64,000 nt of DNA, from assembly GCF_006149005.1 (NCBI RefSeq), contig NZ_VBSL01000001.1, positions 62,001-126,000 of the forward strand. The letters run 5' to 3'. Source of the stretch: Larkinella sp. C7 (lineage in GTDB: Bacteria; Bacteroidota; Bacteroidia; Cytophagales; Spirosomataceae). The notes beneath the pieces are model-generated. The model made no database searches and had not been told where the DNA came from. It worked only from the letters and a program-made list of their open reading frames with translations. Position 1 is the first letter of the stretch; each line of letters begins with the position of its first letter. The translations under genes were made by a program, and so were the position numbers. Positions 16,535-25,845 of this stretch are shown in pieces.

Positions 16535-16650
16535 TTTAGTTTATCGTTTACGGTTTATAGTTTACGGTATTCGGTTTACGGTAGCTGACACGAGCGCTGT
16601 AGGTGTGCGTCAGCCACCGTAAACTATAAACCGAATACCAAATACCGTGA
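16535..16650. repeat. Imperfect inverted repeat built from shuffled short words
   Basis: Both arms are made of the words CGGTTTA, TAGTTTA and CGGTATT in different orders, and the arms are joined around AGCTGAC/GTCAGCC. It can fold into a long imperfect hairpin immediately downstream of the susD stop (minus strand), so it may end or protect that transcript. Together with 16026-16186, this accounts for the desaturase-susD gap; nothing else convincing is seen there. Confidence 0.6.
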
Positions 16651-16660
16651 ACCGTACGCC

Positions 16661-18076
16661 CTACTTATCCCACCAGAGTGGGGTCGACAGCGGCACTTCG
16701 TCCGGGACGTTGGCACCGTTTTTCGAATTTTCGCCGTTCGGATAGGCTGCTCTCCGGATGAACGTCGGCAGAGCGGCATTCAGCGGCAGGCGGAATCCTT
16801 TGTATTTGTAATCGTAGCGCCGGGCGTCGTTCCAAGCTTCCGGGTTGAGGTAGGTGGCTACGTATTTTTCCTTGAAAATCAGATCCAGCGTTAAAGCCGC
16901 CGAGCCGACGCCAACCGCCGGATTGGCAAGATACGCATCACGGGCAGTCGAAGCCACGCCGTATTTGTCCATATTTGCCGTAATACCAGCCAGATAGGCC
17001 GCGTAAGCCCGCGCCTTGTCACCCGCCCGGAAAGCCGCTTCGGCTTCCACAAACTTCATTTCGGCAAATGTTGCAATCAGCAGTGGAGACGCATCGCCCG
17101 TCAGCGGGGAGTTCAGGGAAATGTAATTTTCGTCTTTTACCGTATTGTTTCCACCCACATTGCCCTGACCGTTCCGGGTTCCCTTGTAGTCGTTGTTCAC
17201 GGTTTTATCCGTAATCTTCTCGATTCGCGGATCGACAACGCCGTAGGTCACGCCGTTCAGGTGATTGACCAACTGGTCGGAAAGCCAGCCGTCGAGCAGC
17301 AATTGCGCGTTGTTCCGGGCCACCTGCGCCCACGGATTCCGCAGCAGGAATGTCGACATCTGCGCATCATCGGCATTGGCGACATACGACTTGGAAACAG
17401 CGTCCAACACATCGGCCGGTTTGTAGGTGCTTGTTTTCGATACCTTGTTGAGCATCCGGGCTTTCAGGGCATAGGCGGTTTTAATCCAGGCTGCCGTGCT
17501 ACCCTTGTGAATCACGTCGTTGGCAGCCGACAGCTTCACCTTGGAATCGGTTTTGGTCAGTTCGGTGATGCCTTCGTTGAGCAGCGTCAGGGCCGTCGTG
17601 TAGAGCGTTTCGGCGGTGTCATACTTCGGCGTCAGCGTTGTTCCGGTAAAGGCGTCGGAAAACGGTGCATCACCGAACACATCGGCAATCAGCGTCAGGT
17701 GATACGACAGCATGACATTGGCCACACCCACGTATTCGGAACTGCCCTGCTCCTGCGCCTTTTTCTTGAGGTCATACAGGTCGGCCATGCCAAAATAAAC
17801 CGCATCCCAGGTGGCGGTGTAATCCGTAATCTGGTAGGTATCCGTTGAGCCCGCCGTTCCGGGGTTGGCGAGGTACTGCACAAAATAGGACGTTGTGTTG
17901 GCGACCCGCTGCGAATTGAGGGCGGTTTTATGCGTCGTTGTCGACAGCAGCGAAGCCAGGGGCGGATTGCCGATCAGGTTCGGATTCTCCTTCAGTTCGA
18001 AATAATCCTTGCAGCCTCCCAGCCCGATGAGCAGCAAAGTCAGGAGCGGAACTAGTTTTTTATGGTTGAATTTCAT
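16661..18076 (-). CDS. SusD/RagB-family outer membrane lipoprotein
   Basis: 471 residues with a lipoprotein signal (lipobox LGGC, Cys at about 22) followed by KDYFELKENPN, the usual SusD-like opening. The helical core has TPR-like pairs (DAVYFGMADLYDLKKKA; VMLSYHLTLIADVFGDAPFSDAF) and the C-terminal EAWNDARRYDY block of the SusD-like_2 subgroup. SusD lids bind substrate at the cell surface over a SusC channel; this subgroup is often tied to peptide or undefined ligands rather than glycans. It is the second gene after SusC (25-base gap), so they form one operon. No degradative enzyme is co-transcribed, so the ligand cannot be inferred. Confidence 0.92.
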   Translation of the reverse strand: MKFNHKKLVPLLTLLLIGLGGCKDYFELKENPNLIGNPPLASLLSTTTHKTALNSQRVANTTSYFVQYLANPGTAGSTDTYQITDYTATWDAVYFGMADLYDLKKKAQEQGSSEYVGVANVMLSYHLTLIADVFGDAPFSDAFTGTTLTPKYDTAETLYTTALTLLNEGITELTKTDSKVKLSAANDVIHKGSTAAWIKTAYALKARMLNKVSKTSTYKPADVLDAVSKSYVANADDAQMSTFLLRNPWAQVARNNAQLLLDGWLSDQLVNHLNGVTYGVVDPRIEKITDKTVNNDYKGTRNGQGNVGGNNTVKDENYISLNSPLTGDASPLLIATFAEMKFVEAEAAFRAGDKARAYAAYLAGITANMDKYGVASTARDAYLANPAVGVGSAALTLDLIFKEKYVATYLNPEAWNDARRYDYKYKGFRLPLNAALPTFIRRAAYPNGENSKNGANVPDEVPLSTPLWWDK

Positions 18077-18100
18077 GATAATCAGGAATAAAGATGAGGC

Positions 18101-21100
18101 TTAAAAACCGACGTTCAGGGAAAACAGGAGGCTGCGGACGGCCGGATACGTGAACCCGGTGAACCCATCGACATTACTGCCGCTGTTGGTCGAGCTTGTT
18201 TCGGGATCGTAGCCGGTGTATTTGGTCCACAAAGCCAGGTTGTTCCCTGTCACAGTAAAGCGAACATTCTTGATGAACGTATTTTTCAGCACCGTTGTGG
18301 GTAACGCATACGAAAGGCTCACGGAGCGAAGCCGCACCCAGGAAGCATCTTCGATAAAATTTTCCGACACGCCCCGGTGCACATTCCGGTAAAAACCGTT
18401 GGTGTAGTCGACGCCATCCGGGCCTTTCCCCTGCCCCAGCCACACGGCTTTGGTGTTCGGCGTTCCGTCGGCCAGCACCCCTTCAAAAACTTTGGTATCA
18501 TTGCGATCCTCGGTGTATTTGGCAATCCCGAAGGCCGAGAAGAAGTTGTCCAACTGATTGTAGCGATCCTGACCCACGCGGGCATCGACCAGCGCCGACA
18601 GCGAGAAATCCCCGTACCGAACCGTATTGGTGATGCCCCCGATCCAGTCAGGCTGCGAATTGCCGATCAGTTTCTGCGCCGTGCTGATCACCGGGAAACC
18701 ATTGGCTCCAATCACAACCGGCCGGTCTTTGTCGAAAACCGCCGGAACTTCGTCGGCGGCATTGGCATAATACCGTTTGTAGGTACGCCCGTAGAGATTT
18801 CCGTAGGCGTATCCCGGAATCAGCTTCATGGTTACCGTCGAACTGGCATACCCAAACTGCGATGCGTAGTTGATTTCGGTCAGGCCATCGCGCAGGCTCA
18901 GCACCTTGTTGCGGTTGGCCGAAAAGTTCAGGTTGACATCCCAGTTCAGCCTGCCTTTCCGGATGGGCGTTCCCCGCAGAATCACCTCGATGCCCTTGTT
19001 CCGCATCGACCCGGAGTTGATGGCGGCTTTCACGTACCCCGTCGATGACGTCACATCGACCTGAATAATCTGGTCCTTGCTAACCGAGTGGTAATAGGTC
19101 AGATCCAGGCCGAGCCGGTTGTTCAGGAAGCTCATTTCCAGACCGCCTTCGTAGGTATCCGTGAATTCCGGGCGCAGGTTTGGGTCACCCAGCAGCGAGC
19201 CCCGCGTAAAACCGGTCGATCCGGCGGGCAGGCTGGCGTAGGCCGAATAGCCGGTGATGGTGGAATATGGAGCCGCATCCTTCCCGATTCGGGCATACGA
19301 AGCCCGGAGTTTACCCATCGTGATGAACGTTGGCAGCTTCATCTGCTGCGAGAACACGTAACCCAGACTCACCGACGGATAAAAGAACGAATTGTTGGGG
19401 GCCTGCAACGACGACGTGATGTCATTCCGACCGGTCAGGGTCAGGAACAGAAAGTCCTTGTAATCCATCGTTAATTCACCAAAAATCCCCATCAGCCGGT
19501 AATCTTCCTCCGATTGGCTGGGCGTGATCGTTTTGGCATTGCGCAGATTGAAGTAATTATACACCGTCAGCTCGTTGCCCTCCGCCCCGAAACTCCGGAT
19601 CTGGCGGTCGTAAAGGTCATGACCCACCCGCAGGGTTGCGTTCAGGTTTTCGCCGAACTTGGTCGTGGCACTGGCGGCAAACGTCGACGTGAAGGCCCGA
19701 AAATTGGTATGGTATTGATAGATAAATCCCAGGGCGTTGTCGCCAAAAACACGCTCATTGGCAATGCCCGACGGGCCGGGTGCGGTCCGTTTGCGGTCTT
19801 CCGAATAGGTATCCAGCCCCACGCGGTAGTTCAGCGTCAACCACTTGAGCGGAGCATACACAAAATTCAACCCACCCACCAGGCGGTTTACGTTGTCCCG
19901 CAGTTTGTTCGTCATGGCACCATACAGGGGATTATCGTTGCCGTAGGTCTTATAAGAACCGTCCGCATTGAGGTAATCCCGAACGTCGTAGCGGGGTGAC
20001 CAGTAGCTCAGGCTTTCGCTGTAGCGATCGGCGTTGTAGCGGTCCCCTCCGGAGTTGATGAAGTTTAAATTCGCATTGGTGGTGAATTTGTCACTGAATT
20101 TGACATTGGTGTTGAGCCGGACCGACAATTTATTGAAATCCGTGAACGGAATCACCCCTTCGTGTTTCAGGTGACCGATGGACGACAGGAAGGTGATCTT
20201 TTCATTCCCGCCGGAAAAAGACAGGTTGTTCTGGTATTGTTTCCCGGTCTGGTAGGCATCCCGGAAGTGATTATACAGTTTCTGCGGGTGCGTCGGGTCG
20301 ATCTTGATGGCTTCGGCCACGGTGGGTCCCCACGACGGAAAAAAGTCCTGCGGATTGTAAACGCCCGAATAGCCGATGGTGTATTTGTCCTGCACTTCCG
20401 GAAATTTATTCACATTTTCGACTCCGAACGTGCTGTTGTAGTTGACGCTCAGCGCCCCGGTTTTGCCCGATTTGGTCGTGATGACCACCACACCGTTGGC
20501 GCCCCGCAACCCGTAGAGGGCCGTAGCCGCTCCGCCTTTCAGGATGTTGATCGTTTCAATGTCGTCCGGGTTGATGTCTGCCGCCCGGTTCGACATCCCC
20601 CGCAGTTCGGCCCCCGAATTGGTGGTGCCCGTCGATGTGCTGTTGTCAAACAAAACCCCATCGACCACAAACAGCGGCTGGTTGTCGCGGGTAACATCGA
20701 TCGAGTTGATGCCCCGAATCAGAATCCGCGCTCCCTGGCCGGGCGCACCGCCCGTGCTCGAAATCGTAACCCCGGCCACTTTGCCCTGCAACGCATTGAC
20801 GAGGTTGGGCTGCCGGTTTTGCACCAGTTCTTCCGAATTGACACTCTGCGAGGCATAGCCCAGCGCCTTTTTCTCCCGGCTGATCCCCAATGCCGTTACG
20901 ACGACTTCGTTCAGCATTTTACTGTCCTGCCGCAGTGTAACGTTGATGCTCCGGCGGTTTTCGACTTTAATTTCCTGCGTTTCAAAACCGATGTAGCTAA
21001 AAACCAGCACGGTATTTCCGGCATTCACGCGAAGGGTATAGCGGCCATCCACATCCGTCAGGGTTCCGGTTGTCGTTCCTTTCACCGAGACGTTAACCCC

Positions 21101-21223
21101 CGGTAAGGCGGCAACGTCTCCGTCGCTCGTCACCCGACCACTTACTTCCACTTGCTGCGCCAGCGCAACCGACGACCAGAACAGCATGGCAATTCCCAGG
21201 TAGCCCCGTAGTAATTCCTTCAT
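18101..21223 (-). CDS. SusC/RagA-family TonB-linked outer membrane protein
   Basis: 1040 residues from ATG 21223 (GTG at 21229 also possible). Signal peptide to about residue 23 (VALAQQ), then a carboxypeptidase-regulatory-like domain (VSGRVTSDGDVAALPGVNVSVKGT), the SusC linker LNEVVVTALGISREKKALGYA, a plug domain with the GANGVVVITTKSGK motif, and a long beta-barrel ending in an aromatic residue (LFSLNVGF). It imports ligands across the outer membrane using TonB energy with the SusD-like lipoprotein downstream. No anti-sigma/FecR pair is adjacent. The divergent region to the next gene (about 120 bases) is AT-rich and should contain both promoters. Confidence 0.95.
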   Translation of the reverse strand: MKELLRGYLGIAMLFWSSVALAQQVEVSGRVTSDGDVAALPGVNVSVKGTTTGTLTDVDGRYTLRVNAGNTVLVFSYIGFETQEIKVENRRSINVTLRQDSKMLNEVVVTALGISREKKALGYASQSVNSEELVQNRQPNLVNALQGKVAGVTISSTGGAPGQGARILIRGINSIDVTRDNQPLFVVDGVLFDNSTSTGTTNSGAELRGMSNRAADINPDDIETINILKGGAATALYGLRGANGVVVITTKSGKTGALSVNYNSTFGVENVNKFPEVQDKYTIGYSGVYNPQDFFPSWGPTVAEAIKIDPTHPQKLYNHFRDAYQTGKQYQNNLSFSGGNEKITFLSSIGHLKHEGVIPFTDFNKLSVRLNTNVKFSDKFTTNANLNFINSGGDRYNADRYSESLSYWSPRYDVRDYLNADGSYKTYGNDNPLYGAMTNKLRDNVNRLVGGLNFVYAPLKWLTLNYRVGLDTYSEDRKRTAPGPSGIANERVFGDNALGFIYQYHTNFRAFTSTFAASATTKFGENLNATLRVGHDLYDRQIRSFGAEGNELTVYNYFNLRNAKTITPSQSEEDYRLMGIFGELTMDYKDFLFLTLTGRNDITSSLQAPNNSFFYPSVSLGYVFSQQMKLPTFITMGKLRASYARIGKDAAPYSTITGYSAYASLPAGSTGFTRGSLLGDPNLRPEFTDTYEGGLEMSFLNNRLGLDLTYYHSVSKDQIIQVDVTSSTGYVKAAINSGSMRNKGIEVILRGTPIRKGRLNWDVNLNFSANRNKVLSLRDGLTEINYASQFGYASSTVTMKLIPGYAYGNLYGRTYKRYYANAADEVPAVFDKDRPVVIGANGFPVISTAQKLIGNSQPDWIGGITNTVRYGDFSLSALVDARVGQDRYNQLDNFFSAFGIAKYTEDRNDTKVFEGVLADGTPNTKAVWLGQGKGPDGVDYTNGFYRNVHRGVSENFIEDASWVRLRSVSLSYALPTTVLKNTFIKNVRFTVTGNNLALWTKYTGYDPETSSTNSGSNVDGFTGFTYPAVRSLLFSLNVGF

Positions 21224-21343
21224 ATTCACTCATACGTTAAAAAATGATTAAAAAACTATTCTCATGGCAAGTTTAACATTTATCCAAAATTTTGCAATTT
21301 TTGCTATTCAACGTAGAATATTTTGCTCTTTACGGAACTAATA

Positions 21344-22555
21344 ATGGATTTTACTAAACAAAACAAAGGTACAGCCTCCGTTTGGGCTGGAGAGACCGAT
21401 CGTTTCTATAAAGGAGCCACAACCTCGCCGATTGTCAACAGTGTCGCTTTTGCCTATCACGACCTCGACGAATGGTATGACGTTGCCACCGGCAAAACCG
21501 AGGGTCATATTTACAGCCGGAACACCAACCCGACGGTTCACGTACTGGAAGAGAAAATCCGCATTCTGGAAAGTGCCGAAGCCGCGACCTCGTTTGCCAC
21601 CGGTATGGGGGCCATCAGCAATACGCTGTTTGCGCTGCTGGGTCCCGGAAAACGGGTGGTTTCCATCAAGGATACGTACGGCGGCACCAGTCGGCTCTTC
21701 CTGGATTTTCTGCCCTCCTACCAGATCAACGTGACGCTCTGCGAAACCGGCAATCACGAAGCGATGGAGGCTGAAATTGCCAAAGGCTGTGATCTGGTGT
21801 ACCTCGAAACGCCCACCAATCCGACACTAAAAGTCGTCGATATCAAGCGATTGGCAGCGGCAGCGCACGAAGTCGGTGCGGTGGTGGTGGTCGATAATAC
21901 CTTTGCAACCCCGATTAACCAGAACCCGCTGAAACTGGGTGCTGATTTAGTGATTCACAGTGCCACCAAATTCCTCGGCGGGCATTCCGACGCGATGGGC
22001 GGGCTGCTGTGCGGCAAAAAGGAACTGGTCGAAAAAGTATTCCGGTTTCGGGAAATCAACGGCGCCAGCCTGCAGGCCGATCCGGCCTACCTGATTGCGC
22101 GGGGCATGAAAACGCTGGAACTCCGGATCGAGCGGCAAAACGCGTCGGCCCTGAAAATTGCCCGGTTTTTAAAAGCCCATCCCAAGGTCAGCGATGTATT
22201 TTACCCTGGACTCGAAACCCATCCCGGTCACGCCATCGCCCGCGAACAGATGGCCGGTTTTGGAGGGGTCATGAGTTTTTCGCTTCACGGAAATTATGAA
22301 GATGTCAAAACATTCCTGACCAAACTTCAATTTGTCCACCTGGCCGCCAGTCTCGGATCGGTCAGCACCCTCGCCGGGCCACCCCGCACAACGAGTCACG
22401 TGGAATTGACCGAAGCCCAGCGCGCCCAGCTCGGCATTCCCGAAAGCCTGATCCGGTATTCGGTCGGCATCGAAAACGTCGAAGATCTGATCAGCGATCT
22501 GAGCCAGGCCCTGGCGGCTCTGGAGACGGTTTTGGAGACCGACAGAACTGTATAA
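21344..22555 (+). CDS. PLP-dependent Cys/Met metabolism enzyme (cystathionine gamma-synthase family)
   Basis: About 403 residues. I start at ATG 21344 (MDFTKQNKG); the upstream frame to 21323 adds seven unlikely residues. Family marks are YSRNTNPTVHVLEEKI, the PLP phosphate loop ATGMGAI, the VDNTFATP strand and the Schiff-base lysine in SATKFLGGHSD. Members are cystathionine gamma-synthase, cystathionine gamma-lyase, methionine gamma-lyase and O-acylhomoserine sulfhydrylases; these cannot be told apart here. It stands between the divergent SusC and a serine hydrolase gene 14 bases downstream, with which it could be co-transcribed. Confidence 0.9.
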   Translation: MDFTKQNKGTASVWAGETDRFYKGATTSPIVNSVAFAYHDLDEWYDVATGKTEGHIYSRNTNPTVHVLEEKIRILESAEAATSFATGMGAISNTLFALLGPGKRVVSIKDTYGGTSRLFLDFLPSYQINVTLCETGNHEAMEAEIAKGCDLVYLETPTNPTLKVVDIKRLAAAAHEVGAVVVVDNTFATPINQNPLKLGADLVIHSATKFLGGHSDAMGGLLCGKKELVEKVFRFREINGASLQADPAYLIARGMKTLELRIERQNASALKIARFLKAHPKVSDVFYPGLETHPGHAIAREQMAGFGGVMSFSLHGNYEDVKTFLTKLQFVHLAASLGSVSTLAGPPRTTSHVELTEAQRAQLGIPESLIRYSVGIENVEDLISDLSQALAALETVLETDRTV

Positions 22556-22569
22556 CCCACTTTCTATTC

Positions 22570-23643
22570 ATGAAAAAACCGCTATCCTTCCCAATCCATC
22601 TTTTTCTATTCTGGGTGATGCTCCTGGTCAGTGCGCCCGGTTTCAGCCAGTCCAAAAAAACAAAAAAAGAACCGGAGCCTGCCGTCCAGCCAACCTCCCC
22701 GATCGTTGAGCAACGACTGAATCAGGAGCTGGAGCGCATCGCCAAACTGGCGAAAGGCAAAGTCGGCCTTTGCGCCGTTCACCTCGAATCCGGCAAGCAG
22801 GTGAGTATGAATCTTCAGGAGCGGTTTCCAATGGCCAGTACCGTGAAAGTGGCGATTGCCGTGGAATTGCTGACCAAAATTGAAAAAGGCGAACTCTCCC
22901 TGCGGACGATGGTCGATCTGAAACCGTCCGATCTGCATCCGGGCAGTGGCACGCTGGAAACGCTGTTCGCCAAACCGGGCGTTCAGCTTTCGGTGGAAAA
23001 TTTGCTGGAACTGATGATGGTGATCAGCGACAATTCCGCGACGGACATTTTGCTGAACCTGGTCGGGGGCGTCGAGCCCGTTCGGGCGCGACTGAAAGCG
23101 CTGGGCATTCAGGGCATGTCGGTCGACCGCACCATTGTCGAACTGATTGCGGATCTGGAGGGCGTCACCCTGCCACCCTCCGACCAATGGACCGTCGGAT
23201 TCTATGATAAACTCGGCGCAACCACGACACCCGAAACCCGCCGGGCTGCGGCATTAAAACTGGAGCAAGACCCGCGCGACACCTCCACACCGGAAGCGAT
23301 GGTGAATCTGCTGACCCAGATTTACCAGGCCAAAGCCCTCAAACCCGAAAGCCGTGATCTGCTGCTGGCCGTGATGGAACGCTGCCGGGGTGGACTGGCG
23401 CGCATCAAGGGCTACCTGCCCCCTGCCACCGTGGTGGCCCACAAAACCGGCTCGCTGAATTCCAGCGCCACCGACGACGTGGGCATCATCACCCTGCCGG
23501 GCGATGCGGGTCACATTGTCATTGCGGTTTTCATCACCGCATCATCGCAGGCAGCAGCCGAACGGGAGCAGACCATTGCGCACCTGAGCCGTACGGTTTA
23601 CGATTATTTCCTGTTTCAGCCGCCGGTTCAATCCATTCGGTAA
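22570..23643 (+). CDS. Class A beta-lactamase-like serine hydrolase, Glu166 position replaced
   Basis: 357 residues with a signal peptide (to about residue 27) and a class A beta-lactamase fold. The nucleophile motif is Ser90-T-V-Lys93, the SDN loop is 153-155 (VISDNSATD), and the KTG strand is in VAHKTGSLN. In the omega loop, where class A enzymes have Glu166 (as in RxExxLN), this protein has R187-T-I189-V-E-L, so the deacylating Glu appears to be Ile. It may therefore be a penicillin-binding or peptidase-like relative rather than an efficient beta-lactamase. The length exceeds typical class A enzymes by about 60 residues, partly from a Lys/Pro-rich stretch after the signal. The stop overlaps the next start (TAATG). 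Confidence 0.82.
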   Translation: MKKPLSFPIHLFLFWVMLLVSAPGFSQSKKTKKEPEPAVQPTSPIVEQRLNQELERIAKLAKGKVGLCAVHLESGKQVSMNLQERFPMASTVKVAIAVELLTKIEKGELSLRTMVDLKPSDLHPGSGTLETLFAKPGVQLSVENLLELMMVISDNSATDILLNLVGGVEPVRARLKALGIQGMSVDRTIVELIADLEGVTLPPSDQWTVGFYDKLGATTTPETRRAAALKLEQDPRDTSTPEAMVNLLTQIYQAKALKPESRDLLLAVMERCRGGLARIKGYLPPATVVAHKTGSLNSSATDDVGIITLPGDAGHIVIAVFITASSQAAAEREQTIAHLSRTVYDYFLFQPPVQSIR

Positions 23644-25136
23644 TGAAGACCTTCGCGATCATCGCCCTCGTCCTGAACGTTCTGACTTCTTTTGCGCAGA
23701 AAAAACCGACGGCCAGACAATTGCAGGAATTTGATGCCTACGTGGAAGCAGTTCGCAAGGAATGGGACGTTCCCGGTCTGGCCATTACGGTGGTGAAAGA
23801 CAATCAGGTGCTTTTCAAGAAGGGCTACGGTGTCCGGGAATTGGGAAAATCCGAGCCCGTCGATACGCAAACCTTATTCGCCTGCGCGTCCACGACCAAA
23901 GCCATGACGGTGACGCTGATGGGTATGCTGGTCGATGAAGGCAAGGTGTCGTGGGACGACCCGGTTTACAAATACCTGCCGGAACTCCAGTTCTCCGACC
24001 CGTATCTGACGCGTGAAGTGAAAGTGCGCGACCTGCTGACGCACAATACCGGCATTGGAAGCACCGATTTTTTTACGGGGGCCATGACCATTCCGGCTCA
24101 GGAAATGTTCCGGCGGATGGTGTATGTAAAACCGTCTTATTCACTCCGATCGGGCTTTATTTACCAGAACATCATGTATTCAGCCGCCGGGCGGATCATC
24201 GAACGGCTGACCGGGAAAAAGTGGTCGGAGGTGATGCAGGAGCGCATTTTCGACCCGCTGGGCATGACCCAAACTGCGCCCAAACGCGGCCTGAGCAAAA
24301 GCACCAACATGACGAAACCGCATTACAACGTCAACGACACCATTCGGGTGATCGACTACGGCGCGGATAGTGAAATCGGTTCGGCGGGGGCGGTCTGGTC
24401 GTCGGTCGACGACATGAGCAAGTGGGTGATTTGCATGCTCGACAGCAGCAAATACAGCGGAGGACGGCTGGTAAAACCACAAACCTGGGCGGAGATTTTT
24501 AAACCGCAGGTGATGGTGCCAGACGATGAATACGCAACCATGCAGATTCTGAAACCCAACTGGTTGACCTACGGACTGGGCTGGTATCAGCACGATTACC
24601 GGGGCCACAAAGTCAACTTTCACACCGGAAGTTTAGGCGGACTAACCGCCATTACCGGGCAGTTACCCGACGAAAAACTGGGCGTGTACGTCTACGGAAA
24701 TTACGACCACGCCGAGGTGCGGCATGTGCTGCTGTACAAAACCCTCGACTTCTTCGCGCTCGGTGGCAACCGGGACTGGAATTCAGAATTTAAAACGTTG
24801 TATGGCAACTTGAAGGAACAAGGGAAAAAAGCCGCCCGGGCGTTTCAGGAAAAACGGGTCGCCAATACGTCTCCGTCGTTGCCGTTGAAGGAATATACCG
24901 GAAAATATACCAGTCCGCTCTACGGAAAAGCGGAAGTGACGCTGGCGGGTAATCAACTGGTTTTCAACATCAACGACAACGCCCTGAATGCAACGCTGGC
25001 ACACTGGCACTTCGATACGTTTTATGGCCCTTACCAGAAAGCCTGGTATGGCAAGGCGCTGGCCCGGTTCAGTCTGGGCACTTCGGGCCTGGTCGATTCG
25101 CTGGTTTTCGGCGGAATGGATTTCCGGAAAGAATAA
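23643..25136 (+). CDS. Class C-like serine hydrolase with C-terminal DUF3471-type domain
   Basis: 497 residues with a signal peptide (to about 18). Beta-lactamase/esterase fold: nucleophile Ser83-T-T-Lys86 (ACASTTKAMTV), the Tyr-x-Asn motif in FIYQNIMYS, and HTGSLGG in place of KTG. Residues about 390-497 form an extra beta domain (LKEYTGKYTSPLYGKAEVTL) that often follows such hydrolases. Candidates are a D-aminopeptidase, an esterase or a peptidoglycan-related hydrolase in the periplasm. ATG overlaps the previous stop by one base (TAATG), so the two serine hydrolases are translationally coupled and may act on the same substrate pool. Confidence 0.88.
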   Translation: MKTFAIIALVLNVLTSFAQKKPTARQLQEFDAYVEAVRKEWDVPGLAITVVKDNQVLFKKGYGVRELGKSEPVDTQTLFACASTTKAMTVTLMGMLVDEGKVSWDDPVYKYLPELQFSDPYLTREVKVRDLLTHNTGIGSTDFFTGAMTIPAQEMFRRMVYVKPSYSLRSGFIYQNIMYSAAGRIIERLTGKKWSEVMQERIFDPLGMTQTAPKRGLSKSTNMTKPHYNVNDTIRVIDYGADSEIGSAGAVWSSVDDMSKWVICMLDSSKYSGGRLVKPQTWAEIFKPQVMVPDDEYATMQILKPNWLTYGLGWYQHDYRGHKVNFHTGSLGGLTAITGQLPDEKLGVYVYGNYDHAEVRHVLLYKTLDFFALGGNRDWNSEFKTLYGNLKEQGKKAARAFQEKRVANTSPSLPLKEYTGKYTSPLYGKAEVTLAGNQLVFNINDNALNATLAHWHFDTFYGPYQKAWYGKALARFSLGTSGLVDSLVFGGMDFRKE

Positions 25137-25189
25137 AACCTTCTCCTTTTTTCATGGTTACCTATACAGAACCAATTCTCAACGTAATC

Positions 25190-25759
25190 ATGGAAAATCA
25201 GCAAAAATTGAAGGGAAAGAAAGTGGCGATTCTGCTGACCGACGGATTTGAACAGGTCGAACTGACGGAGCCCCGGAAGGCGCTACAGGAAGCCGGTGCA
25301 GAAACGCATTTGATCGCGCCGAAGGGTGGTGAAGTGAAAGGCTGGGCCATGACCGACTGGGGCGATTCGTTCGCCGTCGATGTTATTCTGGACGATGCCG
25401 ACGCCAACAGCTACGACGCCTTGCTGCTGCCGGGCGGGGTCATGAATCCCGATCACCTGCGGCTGGAACAAAAAGCCGTCGAATTTGTCCGGCACTTTTT
25501 TGAGGAACACAAACCGGTAGCCGCCATCTGTCACGCGCCCATCCTGCTAATCGAAGCGGATGTGTTGCAGGGCCGTACGGTAACGTCGTATCCGTCGATT
25601 AAAACGGATCTGATCAACGCCGGGGCCAACTGGGTCGACGAAGAAGTGGTTACCGATCAGGGTCTGGTCACCAGTCGGAAACCGGATGATATCCCGGCAT
25701 TCAACCGAAAAATGATTGAAGAGATTCGCGAGGGCGCTCACGCGGGCCAACACGCGTAA
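25190..25759 (+). CDS. DJ-1/PfpI family protein (type 1 glutamine amidotransferase-like)
   Basis: 189 residues from ATG 25190 (MENQQKLKGKKVAILLTDGFEQVE); the upstream Met at 25154 adds twelve residues outside the family domain. It has the acidic residue in DGFEQVEL, the nucleophile elbow AAICHAP with the reactive Cys, and the C-terminal VTSRKPDDIPAFN segment typical of PfpI/YhbO members. These proteins are described as glyoxalase/deglycase or stress proteases; the activity is debated. Cytoplasmic. It is the last gene before a strong terminator, so it may end the transcript of the two serine hydrolases. Confidence 0.9.
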   Translation: MENQQKLKGKKVAILLTDGFEQVELTEPRKALQEAGAETHLIAPKGGEVKGWAMTDWGDSFAVDVILDDADANSYDALLLPGGVMNPDHLRLEQKAVEFVRHFFEEHKPVAAICHAPILLIEADVLQGRTVTSYPSIKTDLINAGANWVDEEVVTDQGLVTSRKPDDIPAFNRKMIEEIREGAHAGQHA

Positions 25760-25785
25760 AGAATACCGGTTTTTAAAACCGTTTT

Positions 25786-25817
25786 GCCCGGTCCGCTTAT
25801 TCGGACCGGGCTTTTTT
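25786..25817 (+). terminator. Rho-independent terminator
   Basis: A perfect ten-pair stem GCCCGGTCCG/CGGACCGGGC with a six-base loop and six Ts, 27 bases after the DJ-1/PfpI stop. Confidence 0.92.
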
Positions 25818-25845
25818 ATACAGTTTCCATTCGTTTACTTCGGGT

